Assembly: GCA_963971425.1 (NCBI GenBank)
Contig: OZ020516.1
Location: 16,976,593 to 17,040,592 of the forward strand
Source of the DNA: Bryoerythrophyllum caledonicum
Lineage: Eukaryota > Streptophyta > Bryopsida > Pottiales > Pottiaceae
Length of the DNA: 64,000 bases
Direction: 5' to 3'
The stretch's first letter is position 1, and the number at the start of each line of letters is the position of its first letter. Below the pieces are notes generated by a model, which was not told the origin of the DNA, did not search any database, and saw only the letters and a program-made list of their open reading frames with translations. The position numbers and the translations under genes are program-made. This document shows positions 36,590-48,068 of the stretch, one piece after another.

Positions 36590-37690
36590 CCGTCCTTATT
36601 GAATTGGCGCTCTCAATTCTTCTTGCCTTAGACTCGTCTTATAGCGGCCCAATCTAGAGACCCTAAAAATGATAGACTCCTCACACTAAAACTCACACTC
36701 TCGTGGGTAAAACAATTTATGGATGTACATGATATTGTTTTACTATCACAATGGGGCCAATTAACTTATAGTCCAGAAAAAGATATCCAAATTGAACGAT
36801 CCACGACTTACCATTTGGGGGTTTTACGATAGAGGTTTCATTCTGGGGCGTTTGATGAAAATATTTTTGAAAACTTGGATAGAATCCATTTTACCATTAT
36901 TGTGGACAATGGACAAACTTTAGGTTTTTGTGGGGATTCAATGGTGAAATATGCGGATGTTAATGCAGGGAGGAGGCAATGACGATGCTTGTTTGTATTT
37001 CGGGGGATCGTAGGTCCATCATAGAGGTCCCCATGCTAATTTTCAATAACTAAAATAGCAATTTTCCCATTGGGAGTGTGTTACCATACGAGCCCGAAAG
37101 GTTGGATGAACCAATTTATTTTTCCTCAATACATTGAGGACTCCTGAGTCTATCAACCGGATGTTCACAACCGCACTAAATTCATTTGGGTAGACAATTG
37201 TACGGGGCACAACATCACCCCTAGATTAGCGGCGGTTTTAGCTCAAACAAGATCCGTATTGAAATACTTACCCCCATGTGCAACTCTTCTTTGTCAATTG
37301 GCGGACACTTTCATTATTTCCAAGATCAACGATCCTTGACAAAATAGTGGGAGACCAAAAAAACCCAACTTATTGGAATGAAGGCTTGGCAAAACAATCC
37401 CCGTGTGATGGTCAATGGTCCCGGAAACTTATCAATCCGGGTAAGAGATTTTTACTCCAATTAGTAGCATTTGCAGTTGAAGATGTTAATTGTTTAGTCG
37501 ATTGTGATAATATGTCATATGCTCAAAAATCTATGATTAGATGTGGCCTAGCACTAGGATTAGATGGCACTTGGACTATTAATCAATTATTTCCACGGCT
37601 TCAAGATATCATTGCCACAACGCCGTCCATATTTTCAAGGAGTAGAGGTGCCACAATTGCCTACGGCAAATTAATGTATGTTCATATTCC
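36590..37690 (+). pseudogene. Decayed pogo/DDE_1-type transposase
   Basis: Relic of a DDE_1 superfamily (pogo-like, Tc1/mariner clan) transposase. Reading across several frames: FTIIVDNGQTLGF (first Asp, 36905-36907), MVKYADV, FIWVDNCTGHNITPRL (second Asp, 37193-37195), SVLKYLPPCATLL then QLADTFIISKIND (third Asp, 37304-37306), then W..GLAKQ, LINPGKRFLLQLVA, and ALGLDGTWTINQLFPRLQDII. The second and third Asp are 37 codons apart. Stops interrupt the frame before and after the second motif, so it is dead. The T-rich open frame beyond about 37690 is not part of it. Terminal repeats were not found. Confidence 0.75.
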
Positions 37691-37919
37691 TTTTTACTTA
37701 CTAAACTGCCATCATGTTACTTGGCATATTATGTCTATGTTCTTATTTACCAATCTTTTCTTGCAGATGTATACATTTCTTTGGTTGCAATTTTACTTTC
37801 CTTGCATGTCTATGTCATTCTTTTTTCACTCTTTATGTTTCCTTTTTTTCACATTCTTTCCATGCTTAAGTCCTTCTTTTCTTACTTTTTTTTCTTTGCA
37901 CACGCTTCATTTTTTCATT

Positions 37920-38362
37920 CCTTCCATGTCTAAATTCTATTATTCTGCATTCTACTTCTTCCACATGTTTCTTCCACATGGTTTTTTTGGTTGCAATTTT
38001 CTTTCCTTCCATATCTATGTTCTATTTTTCCAATCTTTTGCAAATATTTCTTTATTCTAAATAGCAACTCACTTTCCTTTCTAATCAAGGTTCTATTTTT
38101 CCCAATCATTTTCGTTGCAATTGCTTGTTTTTCTAAACGTACATAAAACCTTCTTCACCAAATGTACACCAAAATTTGTTCTACTTTCACTCACAAAACG
38201 TCCACAAGTCAAAAAAAAAATTTACAATCTTTACTTCAATTGACAATTAGTGTAAAATTTGGCATTCAGTGTATAATTTTATCACTACACTAATTGCTGA
38301 CTTTGCAACTAGTGTCCAGATTCGTATTTAGTGTCCACTACACTAAGTGCAATCTTTATGGA
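37920..38362. repeat. Dispersed repeat R, copy 2, ending in the hairpin repeat
   Basis: Same order of motifs as 24180-24632: C/T-rich block CTATTTTTCCAATCTTTTGC, GTCCACAAGTCAAA, CACTACACTAATTGC, ATTTAGTGTCCACTACACTAA. The final hairpin at 38338-38362 has one mutated arm. Confidence 0.65.
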
Positions 38363-38796
38363 CACAATTCAAATGATTCTCTATGAAAGATTCAACCGCA
38401 CTTTGGATGAAGAAATGCCAAACGCACTTTCATCACAGAAGTATTCATCCTTCCCACCTTCCTGCTCCCGTTCGTAATACCTGGGTTGATACTACTCTAA
38501 TACCAAGAAGACATCCATCTACACCAGGTTTCATCATCGAGAACCGGTCAATACCAAGGGTAAAGTGCACTGATCCCGTGACATACCCGGTTCATACTAT
38601 CCTGATACTACCTTGAAACTGGTACGATACCCTCTCTATACTCTTGCGGATATCTCCAAAGTGTGCGTTGCGCAATCACTCGGTTTGTTTTCGCGTCGTT
38701 GTTGTTGCGGCTTCGCCATCGCCATCGCCATCTCTTTTTCTCTTTAGTGAGTGCTCCGGCGATCGCCAGCCTCGCTTCGTTCGGCGCTCGGCAGCC
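38363..38796 (+). promoter_or_regulatory. Probable promoter and 5' UTR of AP2S
   Basis: About 430 bp between repeat R2 and the AP2S ATG. The last 130 bp are GC-richer, with a CATCGC triplet-like run near 38715-38735. No TATA box is certain. Confidence 0.4.
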
Positions 38797-40439
38797 ATGG
38801 TAAGTCTTGAATCGCTGACTCGCGTTTTCTGGATTTTCCGAGCTTCATGGTGTGGATTTGTTCTCATGAGATCGTGTTCGGTAGCAGTAAGAGCGTTCGG
38901 TTCTTTGGTTTCCTGGTTTGATCTGGGAGTTTTGGACTGCGGTGGAGGTTTTGGAGGTTCTCTGCGGTGCGATGGTTGCATTTTCTTGCTCGAGAGTGAG
39001 AATAGGGTTTGGGCGCTGAAGAAGGTTTCATGTTATGATTTTCGTCTGGTTTATATGCCCTATGTGAGAGTTGATGATCGGTTTTTTTTTCTTTGGCAGA
39101 TTCGATTTATACTTTTGCAGAACCGGCAGGGGAAAACGCGTCTTGCCAAGTATTACATTCCGCTGGAGGATTCTGAGAAGCACAAGCTGGAGTATGAGGT
39201 TAGTGATTGTTGATGTGATTGAGCTCGAGTACTTGATTTGATTCCGGTTTCCTTCGAGGTGTTTTCAATGAAGTGTTTCCTTAAGGTCAAGGAATCAGCA
39301 TGTCTTTCATTTTCAAGAACGTCGTGTTCTTTTAGTGGACATCGCAAATTGGTTGCTTTAGAGTTTTACTTGGTGAAGCTCAGTATGTTCTGCTTGTAAG
39401 GACTATCTTTGATCATGGAAGTCTTGTAGTGAGGTTTTCTAGTATCTGTACAGGTGCACAGGCTGGTCGTCAATAGAGATCCGAAGTTTACCAATTTCGT
39501 AGAGGTAAGCCGCTTACTTCTTAGTTTCCTAGTATGATTTTGTGATTTACATAAAGTTCAGTCATGTTAACGATGCCGGTTGGAATCACATTGACTCAAT
39601 TTTGTTTTGTCACATTATGCCTCTCAACGGTTTCTTTTCCAAGAGGCCACCTTAACACTGGCTCTAGAGTCTTATGATTAATAGTGAACAACTCGGAATA
39701 ATCAATAAATCAAAGAAAGGAGTATCTTATCGAAACTTGGTGACTTTAAATGTCACCTACATTATTCCTGTCTGAAAGTGAACATTTGCTTTTTGTGTGT
39801 CATTTTTTTTGTGGGACAGTTTCGGACACACAAGGTCATTTATCGACGCTACGCTGGTCTCTTCTTTTCGATGTGTGTCGACATTACGGACAATGAGCTG
39901 GCCTATCTTGAAAGTATCCATCTTTTTGTGGAGATTCTTGATCATTTCTTCAGTAACGTTTGTGAACTGGATCTGGTCTTCAACTTTCACAAGGTACAGA
40001 TTACATCCACAAAAGAATATCTTGTTTAGTCTGACTCGGACTAATTGAGATAACTTATACATTTCATGGATAACGTGTAGATAAAGGTTTAGGGCTCCTA
40101 GAGTAGATACAATAATCTGTGTAGATTTTTTTTCTGGAGCAGTTGTTTTCATTGAGGTGACTCATGATAAAGTTCTCAATCACTGCTTGACAGGTATATC
40201 TGATATTGGACGAGTTTATTCTTGCTGGCGAATTGCAAGAAACCAGCAAAAAGGTTAGGACTTGTAATTATTCCGTATGTCAATTGGTCAGCACATGGTG
40301 TTGTTTACTTACTGACAACCGAGATCAGCACAACTATCTACCAATCTATCTTGTTGTTATGGTTACCTCAAATATGAAGTGGAATCGTATCCTGCAGGCT
40401 ATCATTGAAAGAATGGGCGAGCTGGAGAAGCAGGACTAG
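38797..40439 (+). CDS. AP2S: AP-2 complex subunit sigma
   Basis: 142 aa, the exact length of animal and plant AP-2 sigma. Six exons: 38797-38799 (only the ATG), 39100-39198, 39454-39504, 39820-39993, 40194-40253 and 40398-40439, all GT-AG and phase 0. The protein starts [20 protein letters not shown], then [99 protein letters not shown] and ends [10 protein letters not shown]. It is the small longin-fold chain of the AP-2 clathrin adaptor, which helps bind dileucine cargo signals at the plasma membrane (known). Intact and surely functional. The longer open frame at 38644-39213 is a read-through of exon 1, intron 1 and exon 2. Confidence 0.97.
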
Positions 40440-40804
40440 GTGATTTTTTATGTGATTTCACCGCGTAAGGCACTCATAAAGTAAGTACTTGCATTGATAG
40501 AACTCCCCATTTGATTGTGTGAAACTTACGTTGATTATATATGATAATAGACCAGATTCTTTTTTCCTTTTCCTTTTCGTAGAAGACAGGATGTGCTTCC
40601 TGATCCTCTTCAATTCAAGCATCTGGGCGTTTTCCAGTGAAGTACTAAGTTCGTCATAGCTTGGATGTGATGAGGTTGCCATGCTTATTCAACTGTACCT
40701 GTAGGAAGGCTCATTCAAGCTCCAAATTCTTCATGTGAACATTTTTTGACATCTAGATTGTTGTTGCTGCTAAAAGATTTCTTACTTACGTAACATTTGA
40801 AGTC
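40440..40804. other. 3' flank of AP2S, no gene seen
   Basis: Probable 3' UTR plus short flank up to the TTAA element. The minus-strand open frame at 40458-40682 has no domain. Confidence 0.3.
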
Positions 40805-41556
40805 TTAACCCTTTACCGCCGAACCGGATTTGATGGAAATGTAATGACTAATATTAATATCTAACCTTACAAAATTGAACTTAACCCATGACCTGAACTT
40901 TGGGGAAATTTTGCACAACATCCAAAGGTTGATGGAATAGATTATAGTGTTTAAAGGTACTGTATATTGGTAGTGAAAACTGTGGATTTTGGAGGGTGTA
41001 CTACTTTAACCATCCATAGATTCTTGCAAGAATTTTTTTACTTTGAATTAGAGTGGTTTGCATGTGCACTAGGTTGATAGCTTCGCATTGACATATCATA
41101 TGTGAAGAATATATTTATACACAATTATTGGTGATTTTTTTGCTTCTTTCTACTTGATTGTACACAAAAATGTTCCAACCTTATATGAATCAAAACGGAA
41201 GTTTTGTATGTGAGGAGAGAGGTCGACAATCACAAAACAATGAAGAATGTCTTAGAGACGAAGTTCAATCAAAATTTAAGACCAAAATCAATGTGCATGT
41301 GTGTGAAATACAACATAGTATGTGGCATAGTATTCACTGCATTTTAGTGTGTTCGGTGTATTTTGTGTTGTATTCCTAGCTTTTCCAAGAGATCTATAAA
41401 TCCAAATCATGATTTGATTGTTGGAGAGTGTTTGTGAAATGAGTGCGCAAATCTGAACCTTGTATCTCAAAGCCTAGTTCCTCATGGATTTCATGCAAAT
41501 TGAGTTTTAGCACCTCCAGAGTCCCATTTCGGGCTTCTTGGGCGCTAAAGGGTTAA
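40805..41556 (+). mobile_element. TTAA element E
   Basis: 752 bp between TTAA at 40805-40808 and 41553-41556. Ends TTAACCCTTTACCGCCGAAC and, reversed, TTAACCCTTTAGCGCCCAAG, a close match. It is homologous to element D over its whole length and in the same orientation. Confidence 0.9.
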
Positions 41557-42319
41557 CCCCTTTGTGCCTAGGAGACCCAAAATGGGACTCGGAGGTGTCA
41601 AAACTCAATTTTCATGAAATACATGAGGAATTATGTTTTGAAATGTGAAGTTTAGATTTGTAGAGATATCACATGAATACTCTGCAAAAATTAGATCATG
41701 ATTTGGAGTAATAGAACTAGAAAAGCAAGGGTCACAACACCAAATACATCAAATACAATGAATACCATGCTGCATACTATATTGTATTTCATACACACAA
41801 AATGATTTTGGTCTTCAATTTTGATTGAAATTTGTCTTTTTAGAGATTCTTCATTGTTTTGTGATTGTTGATCTCTCTCAATGCATACAAAACTTCCGTT
41901 TTGATTTGTATAAGTTTGGAACATTTTTGTATACATTCAAGTAGACAAAAGTAAAAAAATCATCAATAATCATGTAGAAATGTTTTCTTCACGACGTATG
42001 ATATGTCTTGAATTCAAAGTACAAAAATTCTTACAAGGACCTTTTGACGGATAAAGTAGTATACCCTCCAAAGTCCACAGTTTTCATTACCAAACATGAT
42101 ATCTTTAAACACTATAATCTATTCCATCAAAAGTTTTTCCCAAATTTTTATCAAGTTTTTGTGTAAATTTTTCCAAAAGTTTAGATCATGGGCTGAGTTT
42201 AATTTTATAAGGTTGGATACTAAAATAAGGCATTATACATCCATCAAAGTTAGTTCAAAGAAAACAATCAGCACATATCTTGGTTTTGGAGAAACATGAC
42301 CTCTACGCTACAGGGTTAA
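41553..42319 (-). mobile_element. TTAA element F, inverted and abutting E
   Basis: 767 bp. Its left TTAA (41553-41556) is also the right TTAA of element E. Left end TTAACCCCTTTGTGCCTAGG; right end reversed TTAACCCTGTAGCGTAGAGG. It is related to D and E in opposite orientation (for example CAAAACTTCCGTTTTG and GTGATTGTTGATC against the complement in E). Confidence 0.85.
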
Positions 42320-42937
42320 TTGACCTTCTAGAGCATTTTTTTTCTGGATACCATCAAAACCCTATAGAAACATATATGACATAGTGAAAAATACATATAT
42401 CACAAATTTTTTAAACAATGTGACATTTGACAATCATTCTTTGGGGATGTTTTTGACAATGGGCTCAGTTTGGCATAGAAAAAAGCATTTCACAATTTTT
42501 TTGAAAATATTTAACAATTTTTTCTATCTCCAAATAGAGCTATTCAAGAAACTAATATCATGTAAACCATCATGATAATAAATTTGGACCTGAATAGTGC
42601 TAAAAACAACACCAAATGAAGTCAATGTTTGTTAGTCATGCTTATGAAGAATAAACTTTCTCTTCACTTTAAAGAGTATATTGGCCTTCTAATTTTTCTA
42701 GTGTACTAACCCATTATCCCTAACATTATGAATGACTAATATATTGACCCGTTGTCCCTAACGTTGCACCTTAGCATGTCCATAGCCAACATGAATATAA
42801 TTTCAAGAGTAATTAATAACTTGATTGACACATGAGATTAGGGTTAATGACCATGGACATGAACTTGTAGACACTGCCACCAAAAATGATGCTAAATATG
42901 TATTCTCCACCGGCAAAAATTGACACAAAAGCATTCC
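42320..42937. other. AT-rich intergenic, no gene seen
   Basis: Contains a dispersed motif TGACCCGTTGTCCCTAACG near 42744 that recurs in the window. No protein match. Confidence 0.3.
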
Positions 42938-43757
42938 TCAACCCCTACATGACCAAGGCAATTTTTCCTCAAAAACACTCCAAAACTGCCATTTTCAGCA
43001 CATTCAACACAAAATTATACAAAATCATTTTTTTTGAAAATTTAACCATAGGATCTTGTACTAGACTTGTATGAGAGTGTGTGGTAAAAAATTTGGTAAG
43101 TTTGACCACACAGATTGAAAGATATCAGCCTTTGAAATGCGACATAATCTCTTTTTCTGGTCATACTAAACACCTTCAACAAACTTCGACCACCTTCTAT
43201 GGCAACTTTTTGCACCACAAGCCGTGAATTTATTGTGTTAACTTGAAAAGGATCATGTTAGGCTCATGTGCACCAAATTTTAGAAGTAGAAGAGGTGTAG
43301 AAGATGTCCTAAAAATCCTGCAATGCAACTATGTGCCGAGAATCAACAATAAACTTTATATTTTTTGCTTATTTCATGTCCTTCTCAAATTTTTGAAATT
43401 CACAAATCCGTACAGTAGATGCAAAGATCTCAATTTCCTTTCCAAGAGGACATTTTCTTTCTTTTAGAAAAGACAAAAACTCAAATTTCTATTGAATTTA
43501 GAAGTTATTTAAGTTTAGTGACAGTATTTGTGATATGTCACACTAAACTGCTGCACTATTTGTATATGTAAGTGAAAATATATTGTAACTTTTGAACCGT
43601 AAGTCGGAATTCTACGAAATTTGTGTCTAAGCAAAGCTAATCAAAAGTTGTTCATTCAATGAAAAAATCTCAGAAAATATTGCCTACAATTGAGAACGTG
43701 GTACCTTACCCAAACTCAAAATGTTGCTTGACGGGACATTGGTCCTTTAGGGGTTAA
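42938..43757 (+). mobile_element. TTAA element G (left TTAA mutated to TCAA)
   Basis: About 820 bp. The right end reversed is TTAACCCCTAAAGGACCAAT. The left end TCAACCCCTACATGACCAAG is followed by AAAAACACTCCAAAACTG, at the same offset as in element A. The interior contains TAGGATCTTGTACTAGACTT and ACAGATTGAAAGAT, shared with elements A and H. Confidence 0.7.
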
Positions 43758-43983
43758 GGCAGAATGTAAAACCATGGTCTAGTCCACATCCTCAATGTTG
43801 ATGTGTATGAAATTAGGGTTCATAATAAGCACATAAACTGCCAATAAATTGCACTTAGAATAGCATAACTCTTATACTAGTATACCCTATGCAGTGGGAG
43901 TCATAATTGATTCAAAATGAAGAATGTTCAAAAATTTATGAAATTTTCAGAGATTTGTCTAGGTGATACCCATGTGATGCCTA

Positions 43984-44241
43984 GGTTTGCTATCAGTTAA
44001 GACCCCTTACTTTTGGTCAACGCTTTTGGGTGGTTCCTATTGGTAGGAACATGGCAGCACACTTTGAAAATTCATAAGTAATTCACATTTCATTGGAAAA
44101 ATATGAAATGTGAAAATAAGAAAAAATCACTTGGGTTGATATTGTAGTTCTATTGTCTATCACTGAAAAATTAGTTTATGTTTTAAAAAATTCTCTCCAT
44201 ATATGCACATTGCTTAACTTGTTGGTTATGCAGGTTTACCT
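43984..44241. mobile_element. MITE family M, partial copy 5
   Basis: Contains TTTGCTATCAGTTAAGACCC, TTCATAAGTAATTCACATTT, TCCATATATGCACATTGC and the right end GGTTTACCTTA. The left third is absent. The TIR is mutated. Confidence 0.65.
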
Positions 44242-45400
44242 TATGCTATGTAACTTGTAGAAGCGGGTAATGCTCTACATGAGAGGAAGTATGTTTCCCA
44301 AAAATTATTGATAGCTCCAGAGAATGCACAAAACCGCAAAACTGTAACTAATGTAAAATGACAAACAAACTTTGGCTCATCTTGACAATGTATTGGAAGT
44401 TTTACACTAGTATGCAGGTTTGATCCCTAGTTGTAAAATCTTCTCTCACTTGACGGGACCGCTACAAGTTGCCAATATAGCAACAATGGTCATGTTCTTA
44501 GTTTGGTGGCTACAAGGGTTTCTACCTAGATAGACTTAAAACGCACATTGCCATGAGATAAGTGCTCATTAGCCACCAAATTGAGAACTGTCTAGGGATG
44601 TGCGTTTTAAATGTACAATGAATTAACATCACATACATTGTAAAGGTACAAGAATAAGAACTTTTGAAATGCAAAAAGTTAATACCAAGTGAAGTCAAAG
44701 TCTTCTAATCTTTAACACCCAAGAAGAAGATGAGTTTTTTTTTCCCGTTCTCCTTAACTACTATGATACTTCAATATGTATGGTCACTTTTTTAAAAAAA
44801 TTGTGACCATGTGGTTTTAGTAGTATAGATTAAGATATACGATTGGATATAGAGATAATGACATTTTTCATTTGCTTTCTGCGCACTTAATGAGCAATTT
44901 TGAAGTGTTTTTGTTGAACAAGAGTCAATGAGTTTTAGAGGTTAAAGTTCCATTATATATACACTTTGAAAAAGTTGTAAAAATGGTCCCAAAACATGTA
45001 TAAAATCACTTTTCATGGAGTAACATAGGCTAGAAAATGCCAAATAACTATCTAAATTGGAAAAAGACCGTTTGGATTCAAGGAAAAAAAAACCAATTTT
45101 TTTTGGCAAGAAATCACACACTATAAAATTTAGCATTCTTATTGTCAATCATGGGAATTGAATCCAAGACCTTGAAGCTCCAATATGGATTCCTCATTAA
45201 CGTACTTCCAAGGGTCAAGGCTTTTTCAAGCCCCACTCTCCTTTGAAAATTTCCATGTCGCAAATTTTCTATATCATTTGTTTTTGAATTTTTTCATTTC
45301 ACTTGATAATTGCAATCACTTAAAAATACTTTTTTTCAATTATTGAAGCCAAAGCTGATCCTTGCCTACAATATTTCCATCCATATGTCTAGAAGGCATC
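44242..45400. other. Intergenic, no gene seen
   Basis: AT-rich with no recognised domains. A minus-strand open frame at 44942-45148 is low complexity. Confidence 0.3.
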
Positions 45401-45622
45401 TTAACCCTTAAACGCCAGTCGGGAATTGTATATACAAATACAATATAGAATTCAAAAAAATATTACAGTTTAGCAAGACTTGATACATCTTTGGATTGAA
45501 GATTCTTCAATCAACATCTTTAATTTGGAGGGAGTTTGAATGTCTAAACCTTTTTATCATGTTCAAATACAACACTATACATGAAGATATTGTGGCCACC
45601 AGTGGCACCTTCTGAGGTTTAA
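45401..45622 (+). mobile_element. TTAA element I
   Basis: 222 bp between TTAA at 45401-45404 and 45619-45622. The left end TTAACCCTTAAACGCCAG is the same as that of element K. This copy is uninterrupted and defines the family length. Confidence 0.8.
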
Positions 45623-45924
45623 CCCTTTCAGGCTGATGAACTTTTTTAGCCTGCAAGAATCTACAAGTGCTCTAGATTATGCAAAGCAACATTTATGCAG
45701 AAGGGTACATTTCATCACAACCCTCCTTCACGGAAATTAGTGTAACTTGCTGATGCTTTTACTGATTTTTGTGATAATGGTCTCAATAGATGCCCATCTT
45801 CCTTGACCTCTATGTCCTTGTTAAGATTTTTCATGGAGGTGGCTTGTAGCGTTTGCTATCGAGATTATTGTGCCAAAACAACCCAAAAATGGACATGTAT
45901 TGGTCTTAAAGGTTTAAGGATTAA
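45619..45924. mobile_element. TTAA element J, abutting I
   Basis: 306 bp, sharing TTAA 45619-45622 with element I. Left end TTAACCCTTTCAGGCTGATG; right end reversed TTAATCCTTAAACCTTTAAG. The ends are only partly similar to each other. Confidence 0.65.
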
Positions 45925-48068
45925 TGTGACCATGTCATGTAGAGAAACCAAAGATTGAGGATCTTCAAAGAACTGCAAAGACACTCTTCCAAGCAATCAA
46001 TATATTTTTTGCAAAACATTCTCTTTGAAGGACGCTAGAGGATACAAAGTAAAATAATTTAGCCCACTGAAAGTTTATTTTTATATTTAGGAACTTAAAA
46101 TGAAATGAACACAATATTTGTGAAACGATCACATTTCCATGTGAAATTTAAAAAAAAATGAGGATAATATATTAACCATGTTAAAATGAGATTAATATAT
46201 TAACCATGTCACCACCCCAAGTTAGTGATGTGAATAATTATCTCATGAATAGTACTAGGGACTCCCTCTTTGGCTAATAATATGTACAACATCAAACTTT
46301 TTAAGCTGGCATTATAATAATTTGTGAAAACATTATTTATGACATTTTCATTCACCATGTGGTATTTTCACAAACACTATGTAGACCATATATAGTCCTA
46401 ATATAATTTTCTTAGAAAAAATGATTTCATTCCACTTCTAATAATAGGATGTTCTCAAAATACTATTAGAAGAACACATTGTATTTGTTATGAAATTTTT
46501 ATTCCACAAATTGGAAGATCATAGAAATTATCGCACGGTTAATAGTCTTTCTGCATTCTAGTTTAACATGGTCAACACTCTAAGTCTTCTTCAAAAGATG
46601 AAAGTATTTACATATTCAATCTTTACAATGTGAAATCCTTACATTATTCAAACTTGCACTACTAGTTTTTTCTTGTGATAAAATATCAAAGAAAATTACG
46701 CTGATTATTTATTATTTATATACAAATCTAAAAAAAAATGGATAATTTTAAAAACTACTCAAGCTGCCTACCTTCACAAATAGAAATATATTTCATCATA
46801 TGTTAATTTCTAATTTTTATTAAATGCATGCAAATCTCTTACACTTCCACTTCTTTGATAAAACTCTCAAAAAAATGTTGAAAATTGTCATCGTAGGAAC
46901 TTGTCTGAGCTTTTTAAAGCCCATTCATGGACACTTGATCCTATAATGATTAAGCCTAGGACATACATGCAACCCGATTAGAAAAGTTGAAAAATGATTA
47001 GTATTTATAAAACAAATTATTTAAGTAATATTATGGTATTTTTAAGCCATATTCAACCATGTTTATGGGACTTTGATTAAAAAGAAAATAAGAATATAGA
47101 GCCATTTTCGGAAGAATGATCCTTATTTTTCTATGAAGATCAATTGTTTTTCTAAATGGAACAATCTTGCTATGGTTATTCAAAAAGTGTCTCAAAGTTG
47201 AAAAGAACTAGTAACTTAGTATTTGTGAAAATGTCACATACGCATGTAACATTCATTTTTGCAAGCCAACCAAATTTGTTTCCAAGTGCAAAGCACGAGA
47301 GGTAGATATATACATCTTGATTCAATGATGAAAAGATAGAAGTGGTATTAAAAAAACATCATGGGAAACAATTTGGAAACCGGGTATAATTAAAACCCTT
47401 TTACAAACTCATGGTTTGATATTGCATGAAGATTTGGTCAAAACTTATATATATGCACATATCGTTGCAAGGTTTGCAAAAGTTTCTACTTATATGGTAC
47501 TAGTGGACCCTTTGTTGTCCCCAACGGACTAAGGACAATCCCCAATTATATAAACGTATGCCCGTTATGTACTTTAGATACTTGGGTTGCCTAAGTATAT
47601 AAAATAATAGTACTAAAGTATATGCCACATGTTGACTTCCTGGAGAAGGGGGTATTACCTGGGTATTGCCGAGTTCCATCACTAGGTATACCTCCTTCCT
47701 CTTTTATAATATCGAGATACTAGTATACTTATCCATTCTCTTTAACGGATAATGTAAGTTTAGGTAAGTAAACTAAAATTGTAATAGTAAGTATAGTCTA
47801 CTACAATGATACATAGAATGACAATTTTTAGTGTAATAAGCCATAAAGATTTATTCATTTATTCAAGTATATAGATTATCAATAACCACATATATATCTA
47901 TATTCATAACAAAATATTGTTTGTCAGGAACATCTGACAGTTCCACGTTGGACAATTTTCATCCAACAATTCTAGTCCAGATGACATTTTGTCAAATGAA
48001 ACCCTAAATCACACCACCCTTTGGAACATCGACTCTTACGTTTTGTGCATTGTTGACTCCACCATTTC
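45925..48068. other. Long AT-rich intergenic region, no gene seen
   Basis: No supported gene, RNA or full element. A dispersed motif ACTAGTGGACCCTTTGTTGT lies at 47499-47518. Confidence 0.35.

Noticed and set aside
37278-38060. 260-aa plus-strand open frame with Phe-rich, membrane-like tail
   Set aside because: Only its first part belongs to the dead DDE_1 transposase; the tail is translation of a T-rich repeat, not a membrane protein.
38644-39213. 189-aa open frame overlapping AP2S
   Set aside because: It reads through exon 1, intron 1 and exon 2; the true protein uses the ATG-only exon and known family length.
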